From: Cordylochernes scorpioides
Lineage: Eukaryota; Arthropoda; Arachnida; Pseudoscorpiones; Chernetidae
Direction of reading: 5' to 3'
DNA: 64,000 nucleotides
Assembly: GCA_030710605.1 (NCBI GenBank)
Contig: CP092879.1
Span: forward strand, 80,329,853 to 80,393,852
The notes under the pieces were generated by a model. It was not told the origin of the DNA. It made no database searches and saw nothing but the letters and a program-made list of their open reading frames with translations. Every line of letters starts with the position of its first letter. Within the stretch, counting starts at the first letter, position 1. Made by a program: the position numbers and the translations under genes. Of the stretch, positions 32,894 through 46,300 are shown piece by piece.

Positions 32894-33272
32894 TAGATAT
32901 GTGAAATATATAAAATATTGTAATTCATTGGTTTCAAAAAAAAAAAAAAAAAAAATTTGAAGTTTGTTTTTCTATAAGTTCTGAGAACAATAATACATTT
33001 TTCAAAATTTTAAAGAATTCAATGGATCAACTCTCTCTCTATATATATAATAAATAAAAATTTAAAATACATATGTAAATAAGATTGATTTTACATTAAT
33101 AGGACTAAAAATTTTTGATTTCCATTTTCTAAAAATTCTATAATATATTGTTTATCCTAAATAAAATTAGATGATAATTTTAAAAAAATTATATATATAG
33201 GTAATACTAAACACTTCAGTACTTCTGTAGATAGGATTGCATTGTGTGAAATCAATGTGCAAATATATATTT
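32003..33272. other. AT-rich region with TA microsatellite
   Basis: 32856-32894 is a (TA)n tract and 32937-32957 a poly-A. No gene recognised. The left part is probably downstream of the ARL6 3' UTR. Confidence 0.5.
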
Positions 33273-33839
33273 TTATTTTTTTCCAGTAGCCAAAAGTTGA
33301 TCAGAAAGCCAATCAATGCCATCCTGTAGACCTTCCCCAGATATGGCATTGCTGGAACAAATGTGCCATGGCTTGTTCTGTAGATTTTCCAAGGCAAGGG
33401 CTTGACTCACCTTCACTCCTGACATGGAATCCTTTAAGTCCATCTTGTTAGCAAAAAATAAAATTGGAATATATTTATGTTTGAGTTCTCTGTGAGATAG
33501 CATCATTTCTAATTCATCTCTTGCAACAACCATTCTCAAACTGTCACTGCTGTCAATTACAAAGATAATACCATGAACATCTTTGTAGTAATGTTCCCAC
33601 AGATTTCTATATCTTCCTTGGCCAGACATATCAAAAGTTGTAAATAGGAGATTTTTTATTTTAAATTTATCAACATTAAATCCGACTGTTGGTACGATAT
33701 CAATTGATTTTTCTTCTGCTGGTTTAAAATGGTTAATTATAGATGTTTTCCCACTATTATCTAGTCCGACTATTAAGATGTTAACTTGTTTTCTTTTGAT
33801 TCCTAAAAAAGATGTAAGCCTATCGAAAAGACCTACCAT
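33273..33839 (-). CDS. ARL6: ADP-ribosylation factor-like GTPase 6 (BBS3)
   Basis: 188 residues, the full family length (about 186). GTP-binding motifs are intact: GLDNSGKT (25-32), switch I Thr51 in PTVGF, DMSGQ (70-74), NKMD (131-134), and [13 protein letters not shown] typical of ARL6. In other animals ARL6 recruits the BBSome to membranes for cilium trafficking. The ORF has no intron, unlike vertebrate ARL6, so it is either a retrocopy that replaced the parent or a lineage with lost introns. The start reads MVGLF: the family's usual Gly2 is shifted to position 3, so any N-terminal Gly modification would be lost. Divergent to the dynein gene. Confidence 0.93.
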   Translation of the reverse strand: MVGLFDRLTSFLGIKRKQVNILIVGLDNSGKTSIINHFKPAEEKSIDIVPTVGFNVDKFKIKNLLFTTFDMSGQGRYRNLWEHYYKDVHGIIFVIDSSDSLRMVVARDELEMMLSHRELKHKYIPILFFANKMDLKDSMSGVKVSQALALENLQNKPWHICSSNAISGEGLQDGIDWLSDQLLATGKK

Positions 33840-34112
33840 TTTGAATGACGATAGGGTTGGGGATTAAAAATAACAGTCGACTTTATAATAAAATATTTGA
33901 CAGTCAACTTTCTTCCTCGAAATCACTCGATGCAAAACCCAGCTTACTAACAACATTGCGTTACCATGGAAACCCATGTGCATCTTACGATGGCGCATGC
34001 TCGTGAGCTCCTGTTTATTTAATTTGAAACTTTTTTATTTTAGAAGTGCATCTCTCTCTTAAATATGATAATCTTATTTTATATATATAGAATGTGAAAA
34101 ACTTTTTAAAAA
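33840..34112. promoter_or_regulatory. bidirectional promoter region, ARL6 / dynein
   Basis: 273 bp separate the two divergent start codons. It contains an RFX X-box at 33960-33973. No repeat element lies here, unlike nearly all other noncoding DNA in the window, which fits selection for function. Confidence 0.65.
33960..33973. promoter_or_regulatory. RFX-type X-box
   Basis: GTTACCATGGAAAC matches the X-box consensus (GTNRCC AT RGNAAC-like half sites, spacer of 2). It lies 120 bp upstream of the ARL6 start and 139 bp upstream of the dynein start. RFX factors drive ciliary genes through this site. Confidence 0.8.
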
Positions 34113-34310
34113 ATGAGTCAATATAATGAATCAAAAAGAAATACATTTTCTACAACCAGCAGACTAACAGGAACGAGAATTTCAAGTACCGAGCAGTCGT
34201 CTGCGAACATTCGTAAACCTCCTAATAGGAAATCATCAAAACATATCAATGATGAGCCAACCTTACCTGCAATTAAAAAATCAAAAATAACTTATGACGA
34301 TATTCCCAAA
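34113..34310 (+). CDS. dynein exon 1 (probable)
   Basis: 66 codons from ATG; donor CCCAAA|GTAAGT, phase 0. Ser/Lys-rich, ending SKITYDDIPK. It fits the 36894 exon in phase. It could be a separate small gene; the shared X-box argues for the dynein. Confidence 0.65.
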
Positions 34311-37300
34311 GTAAGTTCATATTTTAAAAAAATCCACATTTTTCCGTAAAATTATTTTCCCGTCCACTCATCCTCTCACCGTATTTAATTAAATAATTAA
34401 ACCCCTATTCCATCTCGTAGAAAGTTATGCAGAAATTAATACGTGAATAATTATTTAAATGAGAGTGTAAATTAAAAAAAAAATTTAACTCTCTCGAAGT
34501 TCGTTTGCCAAACTCTACCCCAAAATTTGTTTAAGTGATTAATAATTTGCTTAAAAATCATTTATATGAGAAAAAAATGATGGATTTTAAAATTATTTAG
34601 TGCAAATAAATTGTCATTGTTCTTATATTTATTACAAGTTAAATGATAAATTCCTTTTTTTATAAAAGGTTGCAAATGATGCAATATAGAGAATTAACAA
34701 TTATAATTGGGTAACATTTTTTAATTGTATGATATAAACTTGCATATTGCACATTATATTCATCATTGTAGTAAGAAAGAAGCAGTAAATTTTGTTTATT
34801 TAAAAATGAAATATGTTTGTAAATAGTATATTATTTTGAATAAATTCTTTTCCAATATAGAACTTTACCTAGTCTGAAATAATATTAAATAGGTGTTTAT
34901 AAAATTAACTGTAAGATTCATATAGGTTGTAAGAAATGCATTTTTAATTATTAAAAGTCTGCCAGTATTTCATAGCAACAACATTTAAGTTTCAAGATAA
35001 TTTCTGTTCAGTGTTGAACCCCTTCCCTAACTACTTCTATGAATAATGCTTATTTCTGATTGGTTGATAGAAGCATTTTCCAGTTTGAATGCCCCACAGA
35101 ATGGAAGCACATTGATATACTGTTATAAGATTTCTGATATTCTTTATTTCGACTTAGAGTGCTATGTCCCTCTAGGGACACTTGGATTATATTTTTTGGA
35201 TATATCTACAATTTGGATTATAGATTAGAAATTAAAAAGGCAACAAGACCAAATCCATGTGTGGCGTTTTGGTAACAACACTGTTACAAAGCATCACACA
35301 CTATTTATCATTCAATACTTTTGTCTGATGATGGTAACAATGCTGTTACCGAAATGTTATACGCTATTTATTTATTTGTTTTGGTCATATTACCTCATTT
35401 ATTAAGGATTTTTAACTATTACTATTTTCAAAAACCATTTGTTGGTTGGAAGTTGAGAAAAACACAGTCACATCAATGATTTATTTAACTCCTGACATTT
35501 CTGCTCTCCTCAGAGGAATGTTTGTTTTGAATCCAAGTTCTACTTATATACATACACAGAAATATATGTAAATCATCATGCATTTTAGAAATTCCTATAT
35601 GTATATTGTTGCAGCTTTGCAGGGTCGTCGACCTTGGTTTCTTCTTTCTTGGTGTTATACACCGAGCAGGTTTCCATACTCAAAGCAAATAAAGAAAAGT
35701 AAATAAAAATAAATTACCTTTTAAAGTTATTTTGTTTATTTATTCGTTGTCTTCCTCGTAGGTCGTGATCCTCAGTCTCGGTCTAGGTCCTCTCTCGCTC
35801 CAATAACCAATCAAGATATATGTACAATAAATATTACAAAAGGGATGAAACTATAAAAAGGAATGATGATAATCTAAATAATCTGTTTTAAATAAATATT
35901 AAATATCATAGAATATTTTGAATAAATGTAAGGTGCATTAAAATTGATGTAACAATATAAGTAGAACTTGGATTCAAAATAACCATTTCCCTGAAGGCGG
36001 CCATTTCTTTTGGAGCTAAGTCAGTGGCCTGAGTAGTGCTCCCAGTCTTAATGACATTCTACTTCACCCAGTCATGATGGTTGTCAAACAGACACCACAA
36101 CTTGATACCCTAATATGATTGAGTGGAGATAAGAAAGAAGATTCCTCTGAAGAGAGAGTGACAGCAGGAAGTTAAATAAACCATTATTTGATGTGTTTTT
36201 TCTGTATTATTATTTTTTAATTATGTGAAATATAGTGTTCTTATCTCCACATATTAGGATATCAACAACAACAAAGCTTTATTAAGACCTTTTAGTCTTA
36301 TACAGATTCTCCAAGCAGAAATATAGGATACATGAAGGAAAAACAGTGATAGAACTTAATGGTAACATGATGTTTATATACAGGGAAAATTATATAAATA
36401 CAATCAAGTTAATAGATTAATCTGGGCAAATTGGAGGCAAAGAAAGTTGCTATACATGGATTTACTACGGATTCTCGTGTTAGGTCTTGTGGAGTTATTT
36501 GGTAGCAGCTCTGAGACCTTTCTTAGCTATGTAGAACTTTTCCTAGTCATCATCCCCGCCCTTGACATTGCCGGTTGGACTTCACTTGTAAGCATTTCAA
36601 CCTGTGAGTCAATTGTGGAGTCTTCCACTAGTAAATTAGTTGAATCCCTCAAGCTGCTTTTGTAAGATGTAGCCTTGTCAGCTGCCCAGGCATATTAGGA
36701 TATCAAGTTGTGACCTTTGATGGTGTCTGGGTGAATTAGAATGCGTCTGTCTTTGTCATTAAGACTGGGAGCACTACTCAGTGGCAGGCCGAATGTGAAA
36801 TATAATGTTATTGGCATCATTAGATGTATGTTTACCTTAAGTATCTCGCACAGTGTTGAAGTTGGAATGACGGCTGTGTGTTGGTGCTATCAGACCAAGT
36901 CCTTCCGTCTGCTGCGACAGTCTAGACTGGACCCCCTGGGACTGCCTCCAATACCCCACCTAGATGTGGACAAGGACCGGTACAAGCAGAACCCCCTCCT
37001 GCGCTGGAGGCTGGTCACTGAGTGGGAGAGGGAGGAGCGCAAGCAAGTGTGAGTCCTACTTCCTCTTTCACATAGCTCCTTGTTCATGTATACTGTACAT
37101 CTACAGTCCTCCGCTCTGCCAACTGAGCTATTGAGGGTTACTCTCTCTTGTAAACCCCACTACCTTCTATATACATTCGATAAAGCACAAATTTGGATTA
37201 TGGATCATAGATACAAGAAAATAAGACCTAATGTTACGTTTCGGTAACAGCGTTGTTACCATCATCAAACAAGAGAATAAAATATTTCGGATTGGGTCTT

Positions 37301-40300
37301 ATTTTCTTGTAGCTGATATTCCTTCTTTTGTTCTCTCCTTTCTAAATAAATAATGGATGAGCTCACCATCTGCTATAAAAGAAATTGAAACTATTTCAGA
37401 AACACAAGGTAACTGACCAAATCTAACTAAATAAATAGTGTGTGACGTTTCGCTAACAGCGTTGTTGCCATCTTTAGGCAAATATACTGAATGATGGTGG
37501 TAACAACGCTGTTAATCCAAATTGTACCTTATCATTGGAGATTTGGTCTTATTACCTTGTGTTTATAATCTATAATCCAAATTGTACCTTATCATTGGAG
37601 ATTTGGTCTTATTACCTTGTGTTTATAATCTATAATCCAAATTGTACCTTATCATTGGAGATTTGGTCTTATTACCTTGTGTTTATAATCTATAATCCAA
37701 ATTGTACCTTATCATGGATTTGGTTGTAATGGATTTATATGTAATTTTTCTGTCCTAAAAGCTTATATCTATAGTTTGCTTGAATACCATTTATAAGATT
37801 CACAGTGTAGTAGCATCCAATACAGAGTTATAGGAGATCTGGTAGATTAAATTTGTGAAACCGCTGGGAGGGTTCACCACTGATGAACTAAGACCTCCCA
37901 ATATTTTCCATCGCAGTAGAACAGTGGATTTGTTAAAATAAACATTCGTGATCTGATGTTTCTTTTCTTAGATTTGTGGTGTAGTTACACCAGTCTCTAC
38001 CCCATGAATAGCATATGTGTACTTGGGATACAAGTATCAGCAACATGAAATACTTTAGAAGAGAACTACTGGACAATGATGAATATATTCTGTGGTGACC
38101 AGCTTGGCCAAGATTGAAGCTATGAAGAAGGCAGAACGAGCTCGTCCCTTGCAGCCCAAGTTTGTCTACGCCGGGCTGCCCTGGCCACCAGAGGTAAGCT
38201 GTTGCTCTACTGTGATCTACATTGATCCAGCCGTGTCCAGTACCACATCAACAAGCTGAGGGACAGTGTCTACAACGCCCCAGTACCTTCCATCTCCAAG
38301 GATGTGATGGGCCATGTGCTGGCGCTGATTGCCCCCTCCCTAAGAGCCAACAAGCCCATGGTGTGCAAGATCTTCGGGGAGGTGAAGGAAACCTATGAGA
38401 TGGCTGTCAGGAAGTATGTCAGTAAGTGGGCAGCTGATTGGTATTGGAGGATAATGTGATAGAATGAAGGTCTGGAGTATAGATAAGAATCACATGGTGA
38501 AAGGACCAAATCCAACTGAATACATTCTATTATTTCTAGTAAAGAAATGTATATTAAATTCAATACCTTTTGTAGATATATTTTTAATTATATAGCAACA
38601 AATATCTTTTAAGAAACTGATAATTTATATCAACCTTATTGTACATATTGCCAGACACTTCTTTCTTTTGTACACAGGTATTTTTCTCGTTTTTTTCCTC
38701 TCTTTCTCATTGTTAACATCATATGACTATTCTATTCACAGCCTAAAATTATTGTATATATATGTATAGACAAATGTAAAGGCATACATGTATGACAACG
38801 CAAGTGTCCCTAGGGGGACATAGCGCTTTAAATTGAAATAATAAAAAAAAAAGCATTCTATGTGATGTAACAGTATTGTTGGCATCCTCAGAGAAAATGG
38901 TAGACAAAGTACTTTTCATCCAGTACTTTTGTCTCAAGATGGTAGCAACAACTGTTACTGAAATGACATTTTTACCTGGTCTTGTTGCCTTGTGAGAATG
39001 GCCTGGAATTAGAAGAGCTACACAAGGAGGTCAAGATTCATTAACCAGGTGAAATGGTGTTTCAGGATGGCTGACCTTTCTATCAGAGCTGGCTTTTACT
39101 GCATGATTCTGATACAGTAGAAGAACCTCCAAGAGAGGACACCTCTCTCTAAAGACCACTTTGGCTCTGTAACTAGATTTTGTCCTTAGAGAGTACTTGG
39201 TTGGAGGTTGTGTGGAATGGACCCACTCTAGTCACATACAAGCTCGGGCTGAAGGACTTGAGTTTGAACACAATCAGTGAATGTTCCACCCAAACAGGAT
39301 TCTCAATAAAAAATCCACTTCAATAGAAATTCTCTCTGAAGAACAACACCTAGTTGCAGAGTCAACATGTCCTTCAGATAGAGAGAGGTGTCCACAGAGA
39401 AGCTAATTGCTAAACCTTTTGGTGATCTAAACTGTCTTTTGTAGAGTGAAATGAACCTTGTTCAGATGAAAAAGTAGCTGAACATCTCCCTCAAGTAATC
39501 ATCTACCTGAGTCAGAGAAAAGCCTCACCAACTTCGCCTTCTTTAATTAACATTAGGATATGCAAATCTAATAAAAAAATTCAGTGTATCAAGACACAGG
39601 CAATGTGTTGCAGTGGACTATGTCTTTGCCTCCACCAAGTCCGAGCAGAAGGATGAATACACCCAGCCCCCCATGTGAGAAACTGTTGCTCCAGGCCAAT
39701 GTTGACCAACCTGACACTCACCACCATCCAACAGCTCTATTGTGTGGCCCTAGGAATAAAGAAATCAAGTGAAGAAGCATGGACAGCCAATAGGATATTG
39801 AAGTTTTGTTGTGTCTGATGTTCTAAACATTTAAAATATATTTAAAGTGGAATTTCATTATTTTTGTCCCTACAATTTCTATATCCTTCGAAAAAATCAT
39901 TCAACTTTTGTCTCACTGGTGAAAGAAAGGAAAAAATAAGAGGCAATCTAGAAAGTTGTCCTTTAGAGAAATTTTGTTTGTGAGGAAATATGGGGGAGGC
40001 ACTTGTCGTATATGGTGAATGGCTGTAAGATCTACGGATGATTGACACATAGAGAGCTGGACTCTCGCCAGAGCCCCAATTGGCTTCTCCTTGGTGCGTT
40101 ACATATGGTAACAAGACCAAATCCAAGGCAAAGTCAGACTTTCACCAAAGTTTGCCTGGATCATGGTGCCATGATCAACTAAAGCTGCACCTTACACCCC
40201 ATTCCATGAGATTGACTCGTGGAATTCGTGTAATCTTTACACAAGAGGATAAGAAACAACAACAGACCAATTCCAAATAAATATGTTGTGTGTGACTTTT

Positions 40301-43300
40301 TGGTAACAGCGATGTTAAGGACAAAAGTACTGAATGAGACTGATGAGGGTAACAATGCTGTTGCCGAAATATCACACTTTATGAATTTCTTTGAGGATTT
40401 GGTCTTATTACCCTGTTGTTCTGAAAAAAGGAGAGAAGAATAAAGCTGAATGTGGGATTTGCTCCCAGATCCTGGTGGTGTCAGGGAGTGTGTACTGGTG
40501 GTGTCAGGGAGTGTGTCCTGGTGGGGTCAGGGAGTGTGTCCTGGTGGTGTCAGGGAGTGTGTCCTGGTGGTGTCAGGGAGTGTGACTGAAAGAGAGACCT
40601 GTGGTGCAGGAAGACCAGCTTCGATATTCCGCAGGAGCTCCAAGATTATGTGAAGGAGAGCCGCAGACACTGGACCAGGATCTGTTTCACCTACGAGCCG
40701 GTGGTCCGGACCATTGTGGACAAGAGCTACCAGCTGCTGCAGGGCCAGAGTCTGGCGGACTTCAACATCCTCTGGTAGGTCCAGTGCAATGGCTTTAAAT
40801 CATGCTGCACAGCTGTAAAATTGTTTTAGTATTACAGGATTCCCCTTTCAAACAAGTCCACAAGCCCCATGCCACAAATTTTACAATACAGTTGAACCTC
40901 GCAGTAAAGGACACCTAAATGCAGAGGAAAGTGTTCTTTAGGGAGAGGTGTCCTCTTACCAGAGATTAGCTAAATTGTAAAAATGGTAATTTTGGCAATG
41001 AAAACTGTTTTTTTGTAGAGAAGTGTCTGCTAGCAGGAGTGTCCCCTCATGGAGGTTGTTCTACTGTATTGGTGATGGAAACTTTCCTTTGTAGAGAGGT
41101 GTCCTATCATGGAGGTTTTTCTACTGTATTAGTGATGGAAACTGACCTTTGTAGAGAGGTGTCCTATCATGGAGGTTGTTCTACTGTATTGGTGATGGAA
41201 ACTGTCCTTTATAGAGAGGTGTCCTATCATGGAGGTTGTTCTACTGTATTGGTGATGGAAACTTTCCTTTGTAGAGAGGTGTCCTATCATGGAGGTTGTT
41301 CTACTGTATTAGTGATGGAAACTGTCCTTTGTAGAGAGGTGTCCTATCATGGAGGTTGTTCTACTGTATTAGTGATGGAAACTGACCTTTGTAGAGAGGT
41401 GTCCTATTAGTGTTGGAAACTTTCCTTTGTAGAGAGGTGTCCTATCATGGAGGTTGTTCTACTGTATTAGTGATGGAAACTTTCCTTTGTAGAGAGGTGT
41501 CCTCTCATGGAGGTTTTTCTACTGTATTAGTGATGGAAACTGACCTTTGTAGAGAGGTGTCCTATCATGGAGGTTGTTCTACTGTATTAGTGTTGGAAAC
41601 TTTCCTTTGTAGAGAGGTGTCCTATCATGGAGGTTGTTCTACTGTATTGGTGATGGAAACTGACCTTTGTAGAGAGGTGTCCTATCATGGAGGTTGTTCT
41701 ACTGTAGTAGTGATGGAAACTGTCCTTTATAGAGAGGTGTCCTATCATGGAGGTAGTTCTACTGTAGTAGTGATGGAAACTGTCCTTTATAGAGAGGTGT
41801 CCTATCATGGAGGTTGTTCTACTGTAGTAGTGATGGAAACTGTCCTTTATAGAGAGGTGTCCTATCATGGAGGTAGTTCTACTGTAGTAGTGATGGAAAC
41901 TGTCCTTTATAGAGAGGTGTCCTATCATGGAGGTTGTTCTACTGTATTGGTGATGGAAACTTTCCTTTATAGAGAGGTGTCCTATCATGGAGGTTGTTCT
42001 ACTGTAGTAGTGATGGAAACTTTCCTTTGTAGAGAGGTGTCCTATCATGGAGGTTGTTCTACTGTATTGGTGATGGAAACTTTCCTTTGTAGAGAGGTGT
42101 CCTATCATGGAGGTTGTTCTACTGTAGTAGTGATGGAAACTTTCCTTTGTAGAGAGGTGTCCTATCATGGAGGTTGTTCTACTGTATTGGTGATGGAAAC
42201 TGTCCTTTATAGAGAGGTGTCCTATCATGGAGGTAGTTCTACTGTAGTAGTGATGGAAACTGTCCTTTATAGAGAGGTGTCCTATCATGGAGGTTGTTCT
42301 ACTGTATTAGTGATGGAAACTTTCCTTTATAGAGAGGTGTCCTATCATGGAGGTTGTTCTACTGTATTGGTGATGGAAACTGTCCTTTATAGAGAGGTGT
42401 CCTATCATGGAGGTTGTTCTACTGTATTAGTGATGGAAACTGTCCTTTGTAGAGAGGTGTCCTATCATGGAGGTTGTTCTACTGTATTGGTGATGGAAAC
42501 TGTCCTTTATAGAGAGGTGTCCTATCATGGAGGTTGTTCTACTGTATTGGTGATGGAAACTTTCCTTTGTAGAGAGGTGTCCTATCATGGAGGTTGTTCT
42601 ACTGTATTGGTGATGGAAACTTTCCTTTATAGAGAGGTGTCCTATCATGGAGGTTGTTCTACTGTATTGGTGATGGAAACTGTCCTTTGTAGAGAGGTGT
42701 CCTATCATGGAGGTTGTTCTACTGTATTGGTGATGGAAACTTTCCTTTATAGAGAGGTGTCCTATCATGGAGGTTGTTCTACTGTAGTAGTGATGGAAAC
42801 TTTCCTTTGTAGAGAGGTGTCCTATCATGGAGGTAGTTCTACTGTAGTAGTGATGGAAACTTTCCTTTGTAGAGAGGTGTCCTATCATGGAGGTAGTTCT
42901 ACTGTAGTAGTGATGGAAACTGTCCTTTATAGAGAGGTGTCCTATCATGGAGGTTGTTCTACTGTATTAGTGATGGAAACTGTCCTTTATAGAGAGGTGT
43001 CCTATCATGGAGGTAGTTCTACTGTAGTAGTGATGGAAATTTTCCTTTATAGAGAGGTGTCCTATCATGGAGGTTGTTCTACTGTAGTAGTGATGGAAAC
43101 TTTCCTTTGTAGAGAGGTGTCCTATCATGGAGGTTGTTCTACTGTATTAGTGATGGAAACTGTCCTTTATAGAGAGGTGTCCTATCATGGAGGTTGTTCT
43201 ACTGTATTAGTGTTGGAAACTTTCCTTTATAGAGAGGTGTCCTCTCATGGAGGTTGTTCTACTGTAGTAGTGATGGAAACTGTCCTTTATAGAGAGGTGT

Positions 43301-46300
43301 CCTATCATGGAGGTTGTTCTACTGTAGTAGTGATGGAAACTTTCCTTTATAGAGAGGTGTCCTATCATGGAGGTTGTTCTACTGTATTGGTGATGGAAAC
43401 TTTCCTTTATAGAGAGGTGTCCTATCATGGAGGTAGTTCTACTGTAGTAGTGATGGAAACTGTCCTTTATAGAGAGGTGTCCTATCATGGAGGTTGTTCT
43501 ACTGTATTGGTGATGGAAACTTTCCTTTATAGAGAGGTGTCCTCTCATGGAGGTTGTTCTACTGTATTGGTGATGGAAACTGTCCTTTATAGAGAGGTGT
43601 CCTATCATGGAGGTTGTTCTACTGTATTAGTGATGGAAACTTTCCTTTATAGAGAGGTGTCCTATCATGGAGGTTGTTCTACTGTATTAGTGATGGAAAC
43701 TGTCCTTTATAGAGAGGTGTCCTATCATGGAGGTTGTTCTACTGTAGTAGTGATGGAAACTTTCCTTTATAGAGAGGTGTCCTCTCATGGAGGTTGTTCT
43801 ACTGTATTAGTGATGGAAACTGTCCTTTATAGAGAGGTGTCCTATCATGGAGGTTGTTCTACTGTAGTAGTGATGGAAACTTTCCTTTATAGAGAGGTGT
43901 CCTCTCATGGAGGTTGTTCTACTGTATTAGTGATGGAAACTGTCCTTTATAGAGAGGTGTCCTATCATGGAGGTTGTTCTACTGTAGTAGTGATGGAAAC
44001 TTTCCTTTATAGAGAGGTGTCCTCTCATGGAGGTTGTTCTACTGTAGTAGTGATGGAAACTGTCCTTTATAGAGAGGTGTCCTATCATGGAGGTTGTTCT
44101 ACTGTATTGGTGATGGAAACTTTCCTTTATAGAGAGGTGTCCTCTCATGGAGGTTGTTCTACTGTATTGGTGATGGAAACTGTCCTTTATAGAGAGGTGT
44201 CCTATCATGGAGGTTGTTCTACTGTATTAGTGATGGAAACTTTCCTTTATAGAGAGGTGTCCTATCATGGAGGTTGTTCTACTGTATTAGTGATGGAAAC
44301 TGTCCTTTATAGAGAGGTGTCCTATCATGGAGGTTGTTCTACTGTAGTAGTGATGGAAACTTTCCTTTATAGAGAGGTGTCCTCTCATGGAGGTTGTTCT
44401 ACTGTATTAGTGATGGAAACTGTCCTTTATAGAGAGGTGTCCTATCATGGAGGTAGTTCTACTGTAGTAGTGATGGAAACTTTCCTTTATAGAGAGGTGT
44501 CCTATCATGGAGGTTGTTCTACTGTAGTAGTGATGGAAACTGACCTTTGTAGAGAGGTGTCCTATCATGGAGGTTGTTCTACTGTAGTAGTGATGGAAAC
44601 TGTCCTTTATAGAGAGGTGTCCTCTCATGGAGGTTGTTCTACTGTATTAGTGATGGAAACTGTCCTTTATAGAGAGGTGTCCTATCATGGAGGTAGTTCT
44701 ACTGTAGTAGTGATGGAAACTTTCCTTTATAGAGAGGTGTCCTCTCATGGAGGTTGTTCTACTGTATTAGTGATGGAAACTGTCCTTTATAGAGAGGTGT
44801 CCTATCATGGAGGTAGTTCTACTGTAGTAGTGATGGAAACTTTCCTTTATAGAGAGGTGTCCTATCATGGAGGTTGTTCTACTGTAGTAGTGATGGAAAC
44901 TGACCTTTGTAGAGAGGTGTCCTATCATGGAGGTTGTTCTACTGTAGTAGTGATGGAAACTGTCCTTTATAGAGAGGTGTCCTATCATGGAGGTTGTTCT
45001 ACTGTAGTAGTGATGGAAACTTTCCTTTGTAGAGAGGTGTCCTATCATGGAGGTTGTTCTACTGTATTAGTGATGGAAATTTTCCTTTGTAGAGAGGTGT
45101 CCTATCATGGAGGTTGTTCTACTGTATTGGTGATGGAAATTTTCCTTTGTAGAGAGGTGTCCTATCATGGAGGTTGTTCTACTGTATTAGTGATGGAAAC
45201 TGACCTTTATAGAGAGGTGTCCTATCATGGAGGTAGTTCTACTGTATTGGTGATGGAAACTGTCCTTTATAGAGAGGTGTCCTATCATGGAGGTAGTTCT
45301 ACTGTAGTAGTGATGGAAACTGTCCTTTATAGAGAGGTGTCCTCTCATGGAGGTTGTTCTACTGTATTGGTGATGGAAACTGTCCTTTATAGAGAGGTGT
45401 CCTATCATGGAGGTAGTTCTACTGTAGTAGTGATGGAAATTTTCCTTTGTAGAGAGGTGTCCTATCATGGAGGTTGTTCTACTGTATTAGTGATGGAAAC
45501 TGACCTTTATAGAGAGGTGTCCTATCATGGAGGTAGTTCTACTGTATTGGTGATGGAAACTGTCCTTTATAGAGAGGTGTCCTATCATGGAGGTTGTGCT
45601 ACTGTAGTAGTGATGGAAACTGACCTTTGTAGAGAGGTGTCCTATCATGGAGGTAGTTCTACTGTATTGGTGATGGAAACTGTCCTTTATAGAGAGGTGT
45701 CCTATCATGGAGGTTGTTCTACTGTATTAGTGATGGAAACTGTCCTTTATAGAGAGGTGTCCTATCATGGAGGTTGTTCTACTGTATTAATGATGGAAAC
45801 TGACCTTTCTAGAAAGGTGTCCTATCATGGAGGTTGTTCTACTGTTTTAGTTGTATAGGAGTCTACTGCTAATCCTCACACAAGTCATTTACTCTTAAAA
45901 AAAAAAAAGATTCCCACCTAAAAGCTAAAACTAAAGGTTAAAAGAATTTTAATAATGTGTATCAAACACACAAGGTAATAAGACCAAACCTAAATAAATA
46001 CAGTATAACCTCGTTAATTCGACACGCCCCAATTCGACACTCGGCGATAATTCGACCATGTTCCGATGTCCCGACCTCCGGCCTATCAAATAACAAACCG
46101 TAATTCGACAGTATCGATAATACGACAGTTCCGATAGTTCGACCATTTTAAAATTCGAATTTCGACGATACGATCGCGCCTGCGTACTTTTGGTTTCTGG
46201 TTAGTTTAAGTTTCACTTTGCAGTGCCGTTGCGCAATTTTGCGGATGTTATTGTTGTTGTTTTTTTACGCGGGAATTTCGGCATCATGCGCTAACTAATA

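Noticed and set aside
36447-36665. 72-codon frame near 36.5 kb as a dynein exon
   Set aside because: No phase-compatible splice sites, and the exon would interrupt the exon 1-2 junction; it lies next to LINE-like sequence.
41410-45858. 1482-codon open frame on the plus strand
   Set aside because: It is the 60-bp satellite read in one frame; 60 is divisible by 3 and the unit lacks a stop in that frame. No start context, no domain, and it lies in a dynein intron.
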